Shown here: positions 1-14,694 of the stretch, piece after piece
Layout: each line of letters starts with the position of its first letter
How positions within the stretch are numbered: the first letter of the stretch is position 1
NCBI GenBank assembly: GCA_017562135.1
Contig: QEYB01000266.1
Span: 1 to 64,000 of the forward strand
DNA from: Dipylidium caninum
Lineage: Eukaryota > Platyhelminthes > Cestoda > Cyclophyllidea > Dipylidiidae
Length of the DNA: 64,000 nucleotides
Reading direction: 5' to 3'
Program-made: the position numbers and the translations under genes
The notes under the pieces: model-generated
What the model was told of the DNA's origin: nothing
The model's database searches: none
Seen by the model: only the letters and a program-made list of their open reading frames with translations

Positions 1-183
1 CGATTCCTTTACGGATTAGATCAACAGTGATCGCACTGCGTGAATGTTACGGTTACGCTATCATTCAGAATGTAAAACCAAGCGCGTGGCTCAGTGAGAT
101 AAATGCCTCCTCGCCTCTCAATTCCGAAATCGTGCAAACCACCTCCAACAACCGTGGCGCGAGAGAAACAAAAAAGAGCGCAA
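1..183 (+). pseudogene. TTLL1 3'-end remnant (P1 left arm)
   Basis: This is a decayed piece of the tubulin polyglutamylase TTLL1 C-terminal coding region, starting before the window. The segment matching ECYGYDIII and LIEINASPS in the P2 copies is still readable around 45-115 but has substitutions (for example I to Q/N in the beta-strand and LIEI to LSEI). It then jumps directly to the KPPPQP-like tail, so about 130 bp of coding sequence is missing compared with the copy ending at 30978. No start or complete domain is present. Its mirror copy at 7636-7890 has the same internal deletion, so the deletion predates or was homogenised within P1. Confidence 0.8.
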
Positions 184-248
184 TGTTCTGTGTCTGCAAC
201 TCTACTCAGCACATTTCTCTTTCAAATAACAAAATGATATCAAGATCA

Positions 249-887
249 TCACCACCCTAAACATAGCCCCGTGACCGGGGATAATAAAATTTGCAAAGGA
301 GAGAATCGAATGCCGACTACGCCTCTTGCAAATCTGGCTCCAAACTGTTATCCCTCCACAACTAACACAAGGATTCGAACGGGTCCCCACTGACTTCGAA
401 GTATCGCCGCTCACGACGACAGTACCCAAGACCAGGAACCCTTTCTACTACCAGAGATACATCGTTCCTTGTGTGTCCTGGTGTATAAATAACCCTAGCC
501 TAGGAGAATTATACCAAAAACACGTACGTACATTATTGTCAATAACGTAAGGGTTTTCGCAAGAAAAAATTGTGTTCCAGCGACCACACCCCTGGCGCAT
601 AATCTCCGTCCCGACTATGACAAGTCGCATCGGGAAATTCACTCAGGACTGCCAATATGGTCGACGTGGCATGAGAGCAGACAACGAAATCGATGTCTCG
701 GTTGTAAGCCGTGTTCCCCAGAGAATTGACATACCAGGGCTCCTGTCCCAGGGACTGCAGGCAGGGTCAAATAAAGACGCGAGATTGACCGCTCACTAGC
801 GTGATAAGTGCAAGCTGCTGAAGTGAGCCGTCGTTTGTAAGTGTGTGAAGCCCTCGCGACAAACGAAAAAATGCGGTAGGGGGACAT
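249..887 (-). pseudogene. MBLAC1-like metallo-beta-lactamase, decayed copy (P1 left)
   Basis: Reading down from the ATG at 885-887 gives the same MSPYRI-type start as the three other copies, but the frame breaks repeatedly through small insertions and deletions. The zinc-binding HxHxDH motif is damaged: the stretch reads CHVDHIGS where the P1 right copy has SHGHVDHIGS. The 3' end with the PGHG motif is present near 250-285. Of the four copies in the window this has the most indels. It lies convergent to the TTLL1 remnant, as in all other copies. Confidence 0.8.
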
Positions 888-2260
888 TTTTGATTGCCGA
901 TATTTGCGACTAAAGAGCTGTTACGTGGTGGTGGGGATGGGACGATGTGCAGCAATGCGATATTCGGCGAGGAGGACAGAAGTGGAACGGCACAAGTCTA
1001 AAGGATAAGTGGTGCTAGCGCAATACCTGATGAGAGGACGAAAAGTCTGCCAAGAATAATCCGGCGCTGCTCGGGCGCGCTAAAGTCTAGTGCACGCCGA
1101 AGACCGACGGCATAAGTTCTTCCTGCAAATACCTCGGCTCCAAGGTCACCGAGTTGAGCAATCTCCACAGTACAAAAACATACTCCCTAATATGGGGAAG
1201 CAAATAAAAAGGCGTGGGAGGCTTTACTGCAAAATGTCTCGTTGATGCGTTATTTTGAGTGATGATGTGTTGAGAAAATACGGGAACCTAAAGTGGACAA
1301 ACCAATAAGCCAAGCAAATAGATGAATAATAAAATGGACGTATAAATAAGTGAGCAGGCTAAGCAATATCTCTGTGGGTGAACTGAAGTGCGAAGGGTGG
1401 TGTTTCTTGTTGACTGCCCACTGCTTCTTGCTCAGTTCGTGGCTGCCTCGACCTCTCCCATCCTCCTCCATTTCCCATAATCACGGGAGATACCCGACCC
1501 GAGTTGTGAACCACGCCGAAGCATAGACTCGAAGGGCTAGCCGCGTTAGCCGAACCTGGAGGCCCCACAGCACAAAGTGAAATATAAGCCAGTTCGACAG
1601 CGGAGACGTCGGTCGTACAGCTCCTCGAGATCACCACACTTACGCCTACTGTAGTGGATAGCCCGAACATACTGCAGCAACTTTCACCGGGAAAATATAT
1701 CTCAGTGGAAGTGAAGAGTCATGGTCAACATGTCTGCACAGCTGCGCTCGCGGGCATGTGTAAGGGAAGAAAGACGATTCCGTCAATTGGCGTAGTGCAT
1801 GCCAAACGGCCGGAGTATACCAGCATACTGTAAGGTGCAAATGCTTTCAGTTGACACGAGTCTACACACACATGGCTCTCCATCACGCAGGCACACACAC
1901 AGAGTTGTTAGCATCAATGAAGTCTGTAGCCTCCCAAGTGGACGCCTCAGTCGTTGGAAGGGCGTGTGGTGGAGCCCTGGCCTCCGCATCTCAAATCGAG
2001 TGTCAGTGAAGTTCACCCGTCGGCGAGGAGTCGTGACTGACTCCAGATGCACGACACTCGTGTACTCCACACCATCGAGGCATTTTGGGGCTGGCGAGCA
2101 CAGCAGATCGCACGGGCAGGCTGTAGGGCGAGAAGGAATGTGCGGGAACAAGGTTGCGTGGAGGAAAAGACACTTGTCTTTCGCGTTCTGGCAACTCCTC
2201 TTTCATTTCCCAATAACCATATCGCAATCTGTGAATCTTTCCCAATTCATTCGTCTCGTT
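888..2260. other. P1 left arm, no recognisable gene
   Basis: About 1.4 kb upstream of the MBLAC1 copy, conserved as reverse complement at about 5570-6938 and also at 31642-33020 and 36560-37933. Open frames here are short and broken differently in each copy, so I see no supportable gene. It probably holds the 5' flank of MBLAC1. Confidence 0.5.
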
Positions 2261-5200
2261 TACTAGCCTTTTTTCGTTCTTCCTTAATTCTTTGCCGTCT
2301 CGTATCTAATATGTCCTGCCCAATTTTATCGTCCCATGTTTTTGAAACATTTTCTTGATATATCAATGATTACTTTTTACTTCTTATGCTTTCGTTGGAC
2401 CCTTTTGTGAGACCTCAAATATATTTCTCCTCGTGACCACTTAAATTTTTTCTCTTTTGCAGATTATTCACTCCACCTCACTCGTGTATAATTGGTGAAT
2501 TGTAAATATGATCGATCTCAATTCACTCTTTCCAAATATTGCAAACTTTCATTTGATATCAAGGTATGTAGTTTACTTGTCAAACTTCTTCATTTGTTAA
2601 GCATCGTCTCGGCGCAGTCGTAGTTTGTTACTCATTCTATACGCGCATAATTTGTAATAAATGGCGCTTACAGAATTCGAGTGACTCCATTTTCTTGAGA
2701 AATTAATTTGTCTATTTTTCTTAATGCCTTGTTTACTCCCAAATTGCTGCTCACTGTCGCCAGCGTATCTTGTTTGACACGTTAACTGCGCCGCGCCTCG
2801 AGGTGTTGAGAAGCTCGAGGGTCTGAAATCATATCTTGCACTGTAGGATAGTTGTTTAGTGAAGCCCCTTTCCACCCGCAGTAATTGAAAATGAGCCAGA
2901 CCGGTGAGTCACGGTTTCCTTCCTCGATGATTCGAAGTCCGCGTGTGAGCGAGCGGCAAACGATGCACTGGACAATGTTATTAATGGTTCAGTGCAATGC
3001 CATAGGGTCAGGGTTATTCTTTTTTGCAATTCACTTCGAGGTCTTAGTGTAACCGCTGCTCTGGATTTTTGGGGCAGATTTTGAGATGCAGGTGGTTTTT
3101 AGCACCAGCGCTCTTTAGGCTATATACCTGATTTATATGGTTTGTGTGGGCCACAAGTTTTAAGGGTCATAATATTAATCTTGTGTGGTATCGCCTCACA
3201 CGTAACTTGTTTCTTGCAGTAATCGTGCCTAATCTACGTATCTCTATTTGAATGGACGTTGGAGGCTGGGCAAAGGGTCCAACGACGGACTATAATTGGG
3301 GTCTTGAAATAATGACGATAAACACATTGACTACCTGGACTGGGATGATGTGCTAATTACTGACCAGCCGATATCAATTCAAAACCGGATATACGCTTCG
3401 AATTGCATGTGGAAGCGATGTTATCCAGACAAGGCTCCGGAAGTAAGGTACTGTTACATATAATGTTGTCTTGCTTGGGCATGTTATGTTTGTAGATATT
3501 GGAGCGATTTACCTTGTCTCCATTTTGCATGTGAGAAGGTAGAGCAGCCGGGGCCACTTGTCGTACGTATATGCTAAAGGTATTTTGTGTTAGTGTTATT
3601 TTGCTGACTTGGGTGTGCTGTCACAGACACTGGTATGTAACCATGCGTGGTTCGTGAAACAGGTTGTACTCATAAGTGGTTAATTGGTTTTTCATAGGTG
3701 CCATTTGTCCGTTGTCAGCCAAAAGCGGTCAGTTGTTTGTTTTTCAGATGCATGTTTTACAACCATTATAAGTGAGCAAATTTGCGATAAGTAGGTATTG
3801 TGAGTTAATGGGTGCTGTTTAGCGGAATAGGACGCTCCCGAATCCTTAGTGGTCAGTGGGTGTTGGCGAGAATGCAGATTGTGCTGTGTACTTGTACCCT
3901 GCTTCTGACTTGATGCTGTTAACACCTTTCTATAGGTTCATAACGCGAATTAATATGGATGGAGTTGGCACTAACGGTCAGGTATGTCTGCTTCAGTAAA
4001 CGTTTGAATTTTGGCGTGGCTGGAAGTTTTTGTGACGACTCGGTTGTGGAATGGTCTTTATGGGGTGAGGTGTTGGAAACGGTTCCAGTGTGGCGGAATA
4101 ACATTTCATCGAGGACTTCAGTCGTGATGATGGGGATAGTTGCTTGTAGTAATTAGCACCGATCATATTTCAGACAGTCTGTGGAGTTGGGGAGTTGTTG
4201 ATTCTGTGTCTCGTTTATGCGTGCTGGTTTGACAGTTTGTCGAACGTAATTAGGAACCCTAAAGTATACGGAGTTAGTTAGGTGGACGAGGTTTTCAACA
4301 TTATGATAGTGTGTTACGGAGAAGGCAGTATTTGGTCTCTGGGACACACTTTTGGTTTGTTTGTTCAAATTGAGAGATACAGTGGTAGAATCGTATTCTC
4401 CTGTGCGAAGTGGATGGAAGTAAGATGAAACCTTGTCGGATAGAAGCACGCTACTCGTGTCAATAGGACTAACTGTAGGATCTCCTTGGGTTTCCACTCG
4501 ATTTGGTGTTACCTGCATCGGTGTTAGTTCGGTGACTGTCACCTTATCCATTGGCGTAGGGTGCTTGAGAAGTTCTAAGTGAATGTCAGCAAATGTTTAT
4601 TGTCTATGGTGTGTTTGTACTGGATCGGGTATGTCGGTTTTGATGGGAATGTGTTGTTGGTGTCCGAGTTCGAGGTGTTTTGCAAGCACTTGAGTGTGTG
4701 GCATCAACACTTACCATGGTCTTAACTGTTTCTCGTGCGGTAGGTTGACGAATCCAAAGTGCCCTGCCTGCGAACATGGCGTCGAGGAATGCTGATTCGT
4801 AACATTCTCTTGGATTTGCGAACCATGATGACTCAGAAGGAGAACGCCAAGTTGTCCCAACCACCAGATGGGTCGTGTTACTAGCTTGATAATCTGGCGG
4901 ACACTGTTTCTAATTTTCCTCTGCTTTCACTCAGCAACTTTCCCGATGTCTCTTAAGCAGTTGCGCTGTCGAGGCCATTTTTCATAGCTTTGTTTATTCC
5001 AAGTACACTCTACTTTCCTCGCCCTTCTCTCCTCCCCACACTTTCATTGTGTTCCTTTCTCTAGCCTGCCCACCTCCCTCTCTCCGACCCCATTCCTTGG
5101 TGGGTGTTCCCTGACATCTTGCCGAATGGAAGCGAAGAAACGCGGTGTATTTTTACGTGAGGCATTTTGTATGGTGGCTAATTAAAGTTCTTCCTATTGC

Positions 5201-5309
5201 CCCGACTGGTGGTAGCATGTAAAGGAATTTCTTCATAGAGTGATAGAGAGAGAGAGAGAGAGAGGAGAGTGGTCACCAAGTGCATGAGTTGATAGCCATT
5301 GAGATGAAT
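2261..5309 (+). repeat. P1 spacer, homologous to P2 spacer
   Basis: About 3 kb between the P1 arms, homologous to the reverse complement of 33276-36309. It holds three exon-like blocks of a UBE2V-type gene on plus and, toward its right end on minus, open frames of unknown nature (4153-4551 and 4604-4864) that have counterparts at 34286-34086 and 33732-34046. A short GA tract lies at 5241-5266. No terminal repeats or transposase-like motifs were seen. Confidence 0.75.
2891..3981 (+). pseudogene. UBE2V-like ubiquitin-conjugating enzyme variant, degraded copy
   Basis: The exon/intron skeleton matches the P2 spacer copy: exon 1 at 2891-2903 (MSQT, donor GTGAGT), exon 2 at 3220-3447 after TTGCAG, exon 3 at 3936-3981 after CTATAG, encoding FITRINMDGVGTNGQ. 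Exon 2 is damaged. It is 228 nt against 223 nt in the P2 copy, contains stops, and the stretch corresponding to KTPFQNKMYSLRI is scrambled, although the DKAPEV end survives. The family (UEV; MMS2/UEV1) pairs with Ubc13 to make Lys63-linked ubiquitin chains and lacks a catalytic cysteine. I could not find the C-terminal exons in the rest of the spacer. Splice sites are intact, so transcription remains possible. Confidence 0.7.
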
Positions 5310-6938
5310 AGTGTTTGATGGTTGAGTGTTTGGCTGTGTGGAGTGTTGCCAATCCGCCGATTTCACGTCAACTGAACAGCGGAGAAGTGTGCGGGCGAAG
5401 AATGTTGGGTTGTTGGAGGAAATGGGACGAGAATATGTGAGGTTATAGCAGGAACAGGGGATGTGCTACGTTGCGCGCTTTTGGAGGCAAGCCACAGAGA
5501 AGGGGCTCTTAGCGGGTATATTGAGTGCGGTTTGTCAACGTGAAAAAGCCCGCAGTAGGGAAAGTCCTTGAGATACCGAACAAATGAATTTGGAAAGATT
5601 CACAGATTGCGATATGGTTATTGGGAAATGAAAGAGGAGTTGTCAGAACGCGAAAGACAAGTGTCTTTTCCTCCACGCAACCTTGTTCCCGCACATTCCT
5701 TCTCGCCCTACAGCCTGCCCGTGCGATCTGCTGTGCTCGCCAGCCCCAAAATGCCTCGATGGTGTGGAGTACACGAGTGTCGTGCATCTGGAGTCAGTCA
5801 CGACTCCTCGCCGACTGGGTGAACTTCACTGACACTCGATGTTGAGATGCGGAGGCCAGGGCTCCACCACACGCTTCTTCCAACGACTGAGGCGTCCACT
5901 TGGGAGGCTACAGACTTCATTGATGCTAACAACTCTGTGTGTGTGCCTGCGTGATGGAGAGCCATGTGTGTGTAGACTCGTGGTCAGACTGAAAGCATTT
6001 GCACCTTACAGTATGCTGGTATACTCCGGCGCGTTGGCATGCACTACGCCAATTGACCGGAATCGTCTTTCTTCCCTTACACATGCCCGCGAGCGCAGCT
6101 GTGCAGACATGTTGACCATGACTCTTCACTTCCACTGAGATATATTTTCCCGGTGAAAGTTGCTGCAGTATGTTTGGGCTATCCCTACAGTAGGCGTAAG
6201 TGTGTGTGATCTCGAGGAGCTGTACGACCGACGTCTCCGCTGTCGGACTGGCTTATATTTCACTTTGTGCTGTGGGGCCTCCAGGTCGGCTAACGCGGCT
6301 AGCCCTTCGAGTCTATGCTTCGGCGTGGTTCACAACTCGGGTCGGGTATCTCCCGTGATTATGGGAAATGGAGGAGGATGGGAGAGGTCGAGGCAGCCCA
6401 CGAACTGAGCAAGAAGCAGTGGCAGTCAACAAGAACGACACCCCTTCGCACTTCAGTTCACCCACAGAGATATTGCTAGCCTGCTCACTTATTTATACGT
6501 CCATTTTATTATTCATCTATTTGTTGGCTTATTGGTTTGTCCACTTAGGTTCCGTATTTTCTCAACACATCATCACTCAAAATAACGCATCAACGAGACA
6601 TTTTGCAGTAAAGCCTCCCACGCCTTTTTATTTGCTTCCCCATATTAGGGAGTATGTTTTGTACTGTGGAGATCTGCTCAACTCGGTGACCTTGGAGCCG
6701 AGGTATTTGCAGGAATTATGCCCGTCGGTCTTCCGGGTGCACTCTTCAGCGCGCCGAGCAGCGCCGGATATTCTTGGCAGACTTTTCGTCCTCTCATCAG
6801 GTATGCGCTAGCACCACTTATCCTTTAGACTTGTGCCGTTCCACTTCTGTCCTCCTCGCCGAATATCGCATTGCTGCACATCGTCCCATCCCCACCACCA
6901 CGTAACAGCTCTTTAGTCGCAAATATCGGCAATCAAAA
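5310..6938. other. P1 right arm, no recognisable gene
   Basis: Mirror of 888-2260 plus about 250 bp (5310-5570) that the left arm has lost but both P2 arms keep. Nothing beyond short, inconsistently open frames is visible. MBLAC1 starts at its right end. Confidence 0.5.
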
Positions 6939-7890
<952 letters not shown>

Positions 7891-8414
7891 TATTAGTAAC
7901 ATTTCCGTGAAACACTAAATATTCATGCACGAGGATGAATGGATGCATTACTCTCTATTGCTTGTCAGTGCTTCTTTCCCGTTATTTTAAGTATACCTGT
8001 TTAGGGGACGCACTAATCCCGCATCCAATTTGTCTTGGCTGGCTTAATATGTGCTACTTTTGGCCTTTATTTAATTCAACTGCGATAGTATGTTTCCTGT
8101 CAAGACCTTTCCCCACTTGATCATTGATGCCTATGAGTTCTACATTTCTTACTTTGATATTCGTCCGTACACGCCTATATGTTTACAATTTGTATAATTT
8201 TAAATAAAATGAATCTCAGCGACCCAAACTGAGTGCGATCATTTTAACGGGAGCGTTGCGAGGTAAACAGTCGGACTAAAACGTGTCTAAAATATTCTTA
8301 AGGCATAGGTTTCTTGTTGCGCCGGGAAAAACCATTTTCGTGGCAGGGAGACGATGAGAAAGATATAGGAACGAGTAGAATGGTAGAGTAGTTGAGCCCG
8401 ATAGGAAGATGCCC

Positions 8415-8603
8415 TTAAACTGGTTTGAAATTGAGAAACTGCATCCATACGCGTGGTATTGCACTCAGATTCGGCTGAACTTGTTTCGACAAAGTGTCGA
8501 GTCTGGCGTTATTCTTCTTGCTAGACGCACCTCGTTGAGAAATAATCACCACTACTACTAATACCAACAGTAATGCTAGTCCGGATGACAGGAAAGTTAC
8601 CAA
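8415..8603 (-). CDS. Possible exon with a transmembrane segment (unrecognised)
   Basis: A 62-codon minus-strand frame begins MVTFLSSG and continues into a run of about 18 hydrophobic residues (LALLLVLVVVVII), then SQRGASSKKNN and a polar tail. This is the pattern of a single-pass membrane or signal-anchor segment followed by positive charges. No homologue is recognised, no neighbouring exon was found, and a chance frame is quite possible. Confidence 0.2.
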   Translation of the reverse strand: MVTFLSSGLALLLVLVVVVIISQRGASSKKNNARLDTLSKQVQPNLSAIPRVWMQFLNFKPV

Positions 8604-10716
8604 TGAATACGGTTGGAAAGGTTAGGACAGAGTAGCCTTTTTCCAAACTTAAACACATCGTAAAGAGTCGTGTTTATTGGTGCGCATAGGTCTCATGCAT
8701 AGTAGTTATTCTGGAGACAGCCGTAATAAGCTTAAAATATTGCAAGATGTTGCCTTTGTCGGATCTAACTCGATAGAGTTAACAATGGGCGAGAGAGGGT
8801 GAATTGCTCTCTCGCGAGGGTTGGAAAAGTGCCTAGTGTGATGGAAATGCACGCTAAACGGTACCTCGAAAACATGGGTAGCATTGCAGGTGGAATAGCG
8901 TGGACTGTTTCACTACAAAAATGTCAGCTTGTCCACTCGTCATACATCCGATCACCTTGGTGGCAACAGAAAGGTTTATTGTAGAGGTGTGACGTAGGCG
9001 GTTGCTGGCCTTATTAGAGGTGTCCGAAGTGTTTCTTGAATTCCTCCACTCATCTCAGATTAGTCCAAGCAGGCCTCTGTTTAGAGCTTGCAATTGGGGA
9101 TAATGGAATGGAGTTGCCCAGCAACTCCACCTAAATTGCTTTACAGCAAGGTAGAAATTAGGCAACCTTGGGAAGTCGGCTCCGTACACCTGTAAGGGAA
9201 TCGCACGGCCTCCACGGCAATAGAGGCGGCCCTGCCTTCGACTGAGGTTGCTATGGCCGAGGTGAGAATGGTATAATCGCGATATTAATTGACGCAGGAA
9301 AAAGCGACTTCCTCCTGAGTAGCCTTTGTCTGCTTTCAAGGCATTCTTTAATCACCGCACCAGCGCTGCCAATTCACTCGCTGTTAGCCTAACATCTGGC
9401 ATTGTGGCTAAGTGTGCACTATTGGTGAGAAGTTGAGGGACCAGGTTACTCCGTGTGTTACGAAGCGCGAAGATCGTCTCTCTCGGTGATCGGGGCTGCT
9501 GAAAGGCCGGGCTGTTTTGCCTCGAAGGTTGGCGAGGCGCTGGCGTTGGGGAGCCTCCATGTGGCCACCATGAGGGGCGAGGCTGTTGCCCTATTGGTCA
9601 CGTTGGTCTTAGTTCGCAAGAATCGTGGAAGCACTTGGCGCAATGTATCAGCCACCGCCAGACGTGGTAAAGCAAGTAGTCCTGACAGAATAGATACGCA
9701 CGAAGTCTAATTTGAGCCACGCCCGACTGGTTGCCTCTCATTCCAGTGAGATTATTCAGTGGGGATGGCTTGATGGGGTTTGGGACTACGAGGGTCAATG
9801 AGTGCTGAAACAGTTCAGGCGGAGCTGGAATTCTTGGATCACATCATAACCCGCCGAGCGGGAATACACCACCCAAATGCACCGTAATCGATGCGGAGAA
9901 ATCTCGCTTAGCTAACTATTCGCCGTGTCAACTTCACTCGGGCGCCGGAGTGTGCATCCATGTTGAATGAGTGAGGCGGACGTGTGCTGTTCTCTGCTCC
10001 CAGTGCAGAAACTCTCCTCTCAACCCTGACTGCGTACTGAAGTGGGCTCCCGAGGAGTCATTATGATCGGCGTGGGTGTCAGTAATTTGGAGGCAGTCAA
10101 CGAGAATTAGTGCGACACAGAATCTTAGCTTAGTGAAAGGGTGAGTGTGAACCTGTCTGAAATAATCATCTGTCAAGCCAAGGGCAGTGGCGGAATGTTT
10201 CAAGCTGCCCGTTTTCCTTCAACCCTTCCTACCGAGGATGTCTCCGTACGCACGCACCAACGGGCCGTCACCTGGCGGGGAGTGTGGCAAACCCGCTACT
10301 CAGCAGCAACATTGATAGGTGGGATCAGGAGAATGTAATCCTGGCACGACACGGTGTCGGTGCGCTGTGACGGAGCTCATGCAATGACGAGTAGAACGAG
10401 AGAAGAGTGGCAAACTGTCTCAGCGGAACCACAGAATGTTCTTCCACGCGACCTCAAAGATGCGAGTCGGATGGCGTCTGCCCACACCCTAGGCCGCGCC
10501 AGTAGGAAAGGGGGAGGGTGTAAGGGAAATGCAAGAACCATAGACGCCAAACAAACGTGCATTCATCTCGTAGTTGCATTTGCCCAAGTCTAATGGGATT
10601 CCCGTTTTGGCGGGAGTGTTTTGTCATCCGAAGTCTACCTTTCCCGCTTCGTGGGATCTCAGCGACAAACAGCGTTGTCATTCTGCTCACCAGTCTACGA
10701 AGGTAGACACGCTTTC

Positions 10717-10860
10717 ACTCCTCCTCCTCCTCCTCCTCCTCCTCCCTGAGTCCTCCCTGAGTCCTCCCTGAGTCCTCCTCCTCCTCCTCCTCCTCCTCCT
10801 CCCTGAGTCCTCCTCCTCCTCCCTGAGTCCTCCTCCTCCTCGTCCTCCTCCTCCTCTTCC
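10717..10860. repeat. CTC trinucleotide tract with CTGAGT interruptions
   Basis: Runs of CTC alternate with repeated CCTCCCTGAGT blocks, giving a compound minisatellite of about 140 bp. Long open frames across it (Gly/Arg- or Leu/Ser-rich) are produced by the repeat itself. Confidence 0.9.
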
Positions 10861-11306
10861 CGAGCCCGGTGGCTGATGCAAAGAGTCGTTGTTAGGACAG
10901 CCACCGAGTTAGCCAGTCTGCCTCGAGTGAGCCACCACTTGACGTGGGCAACTCAGTGCGAACTCAGCCCAGCTCGGTATAGCAGGTAGGTGGGAAAAGC
11001 GTACATTAGGCAGAGGACATTGGCTTCGAATGAAGAATCTCAGATGGTGTGTGCGGTAGTCGTTGGTGTGACGACACGAAGAGAGGTGGTAACGGTGAAC
11101 ACACGGAATACTGAGAGGGAGAAGAGCGGAATGCTTTGGCACTGCGCGGGTCTGGCGCGAGGCAAGGAATATAAAGAAGTGCGAGACGTGATGAATGTGG
11201 TGGAAGTGGCGGCGTGAACGTGCAATCCAGGTGTTTTCGAGGAAGGCGGGGTCATGCATGCAAGGAGACAACGAATAGATCGTGGTTGCCGCGGTCAAGA
11301 ATCAGT

Positions 11307-14534
<3,228 letters not shown>

Positions 14535-14639
14535 TCGAAGACTTGTCGCCGCTGCGGGTGGGAGAAATTGACTCTGAGGTCGACATGTTCGGCCACTTGG
14601 CTCACCTCCCGGCCGCCATGGCAACGAAAGAACAGGTGT

Positions 14640-14694
14640 CCAATCACAGGAACACCCTCGCGGAAATGCAGTGGATATTGTGGTTTTGGCCAAT
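14640..14694 (-). promoter_or_regulatory. Two CCAAT-type sequences upstream of beta-tubulin
   Basis: CCAAT occurs on plus at 14640-14644 and 14690-14694, reading ATTGG in the direction of the gene, about 105-160 bp before the beta-tubulin ATG. Paired inverted CCAAT boxes are a common NF-Y promoter arrangement, but short motifs arise by chance and no TATA box or initiator was identified. Confidence 0.3.

Larger units (their letters stand above)
7891..11306. other. Single-copy intergenic stretch
   Basis: About 3.4 kb between P1 and the 3' end of beta-tubulin. No gene is supported. The first 800 bp are AT-rich, the rest GC-richer. It contains one possible membrane-segment exon (8415-8603, minus) and a CTC-rich repeat (10717-10860). 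Confidence 0.5.

Noticed and set aside
10687..10904. Long Gly/Arg-rich frames on minus
   Set aside because: They are translations of the CTC/CCTGAGT repeat, open in several frames at once and without homology.
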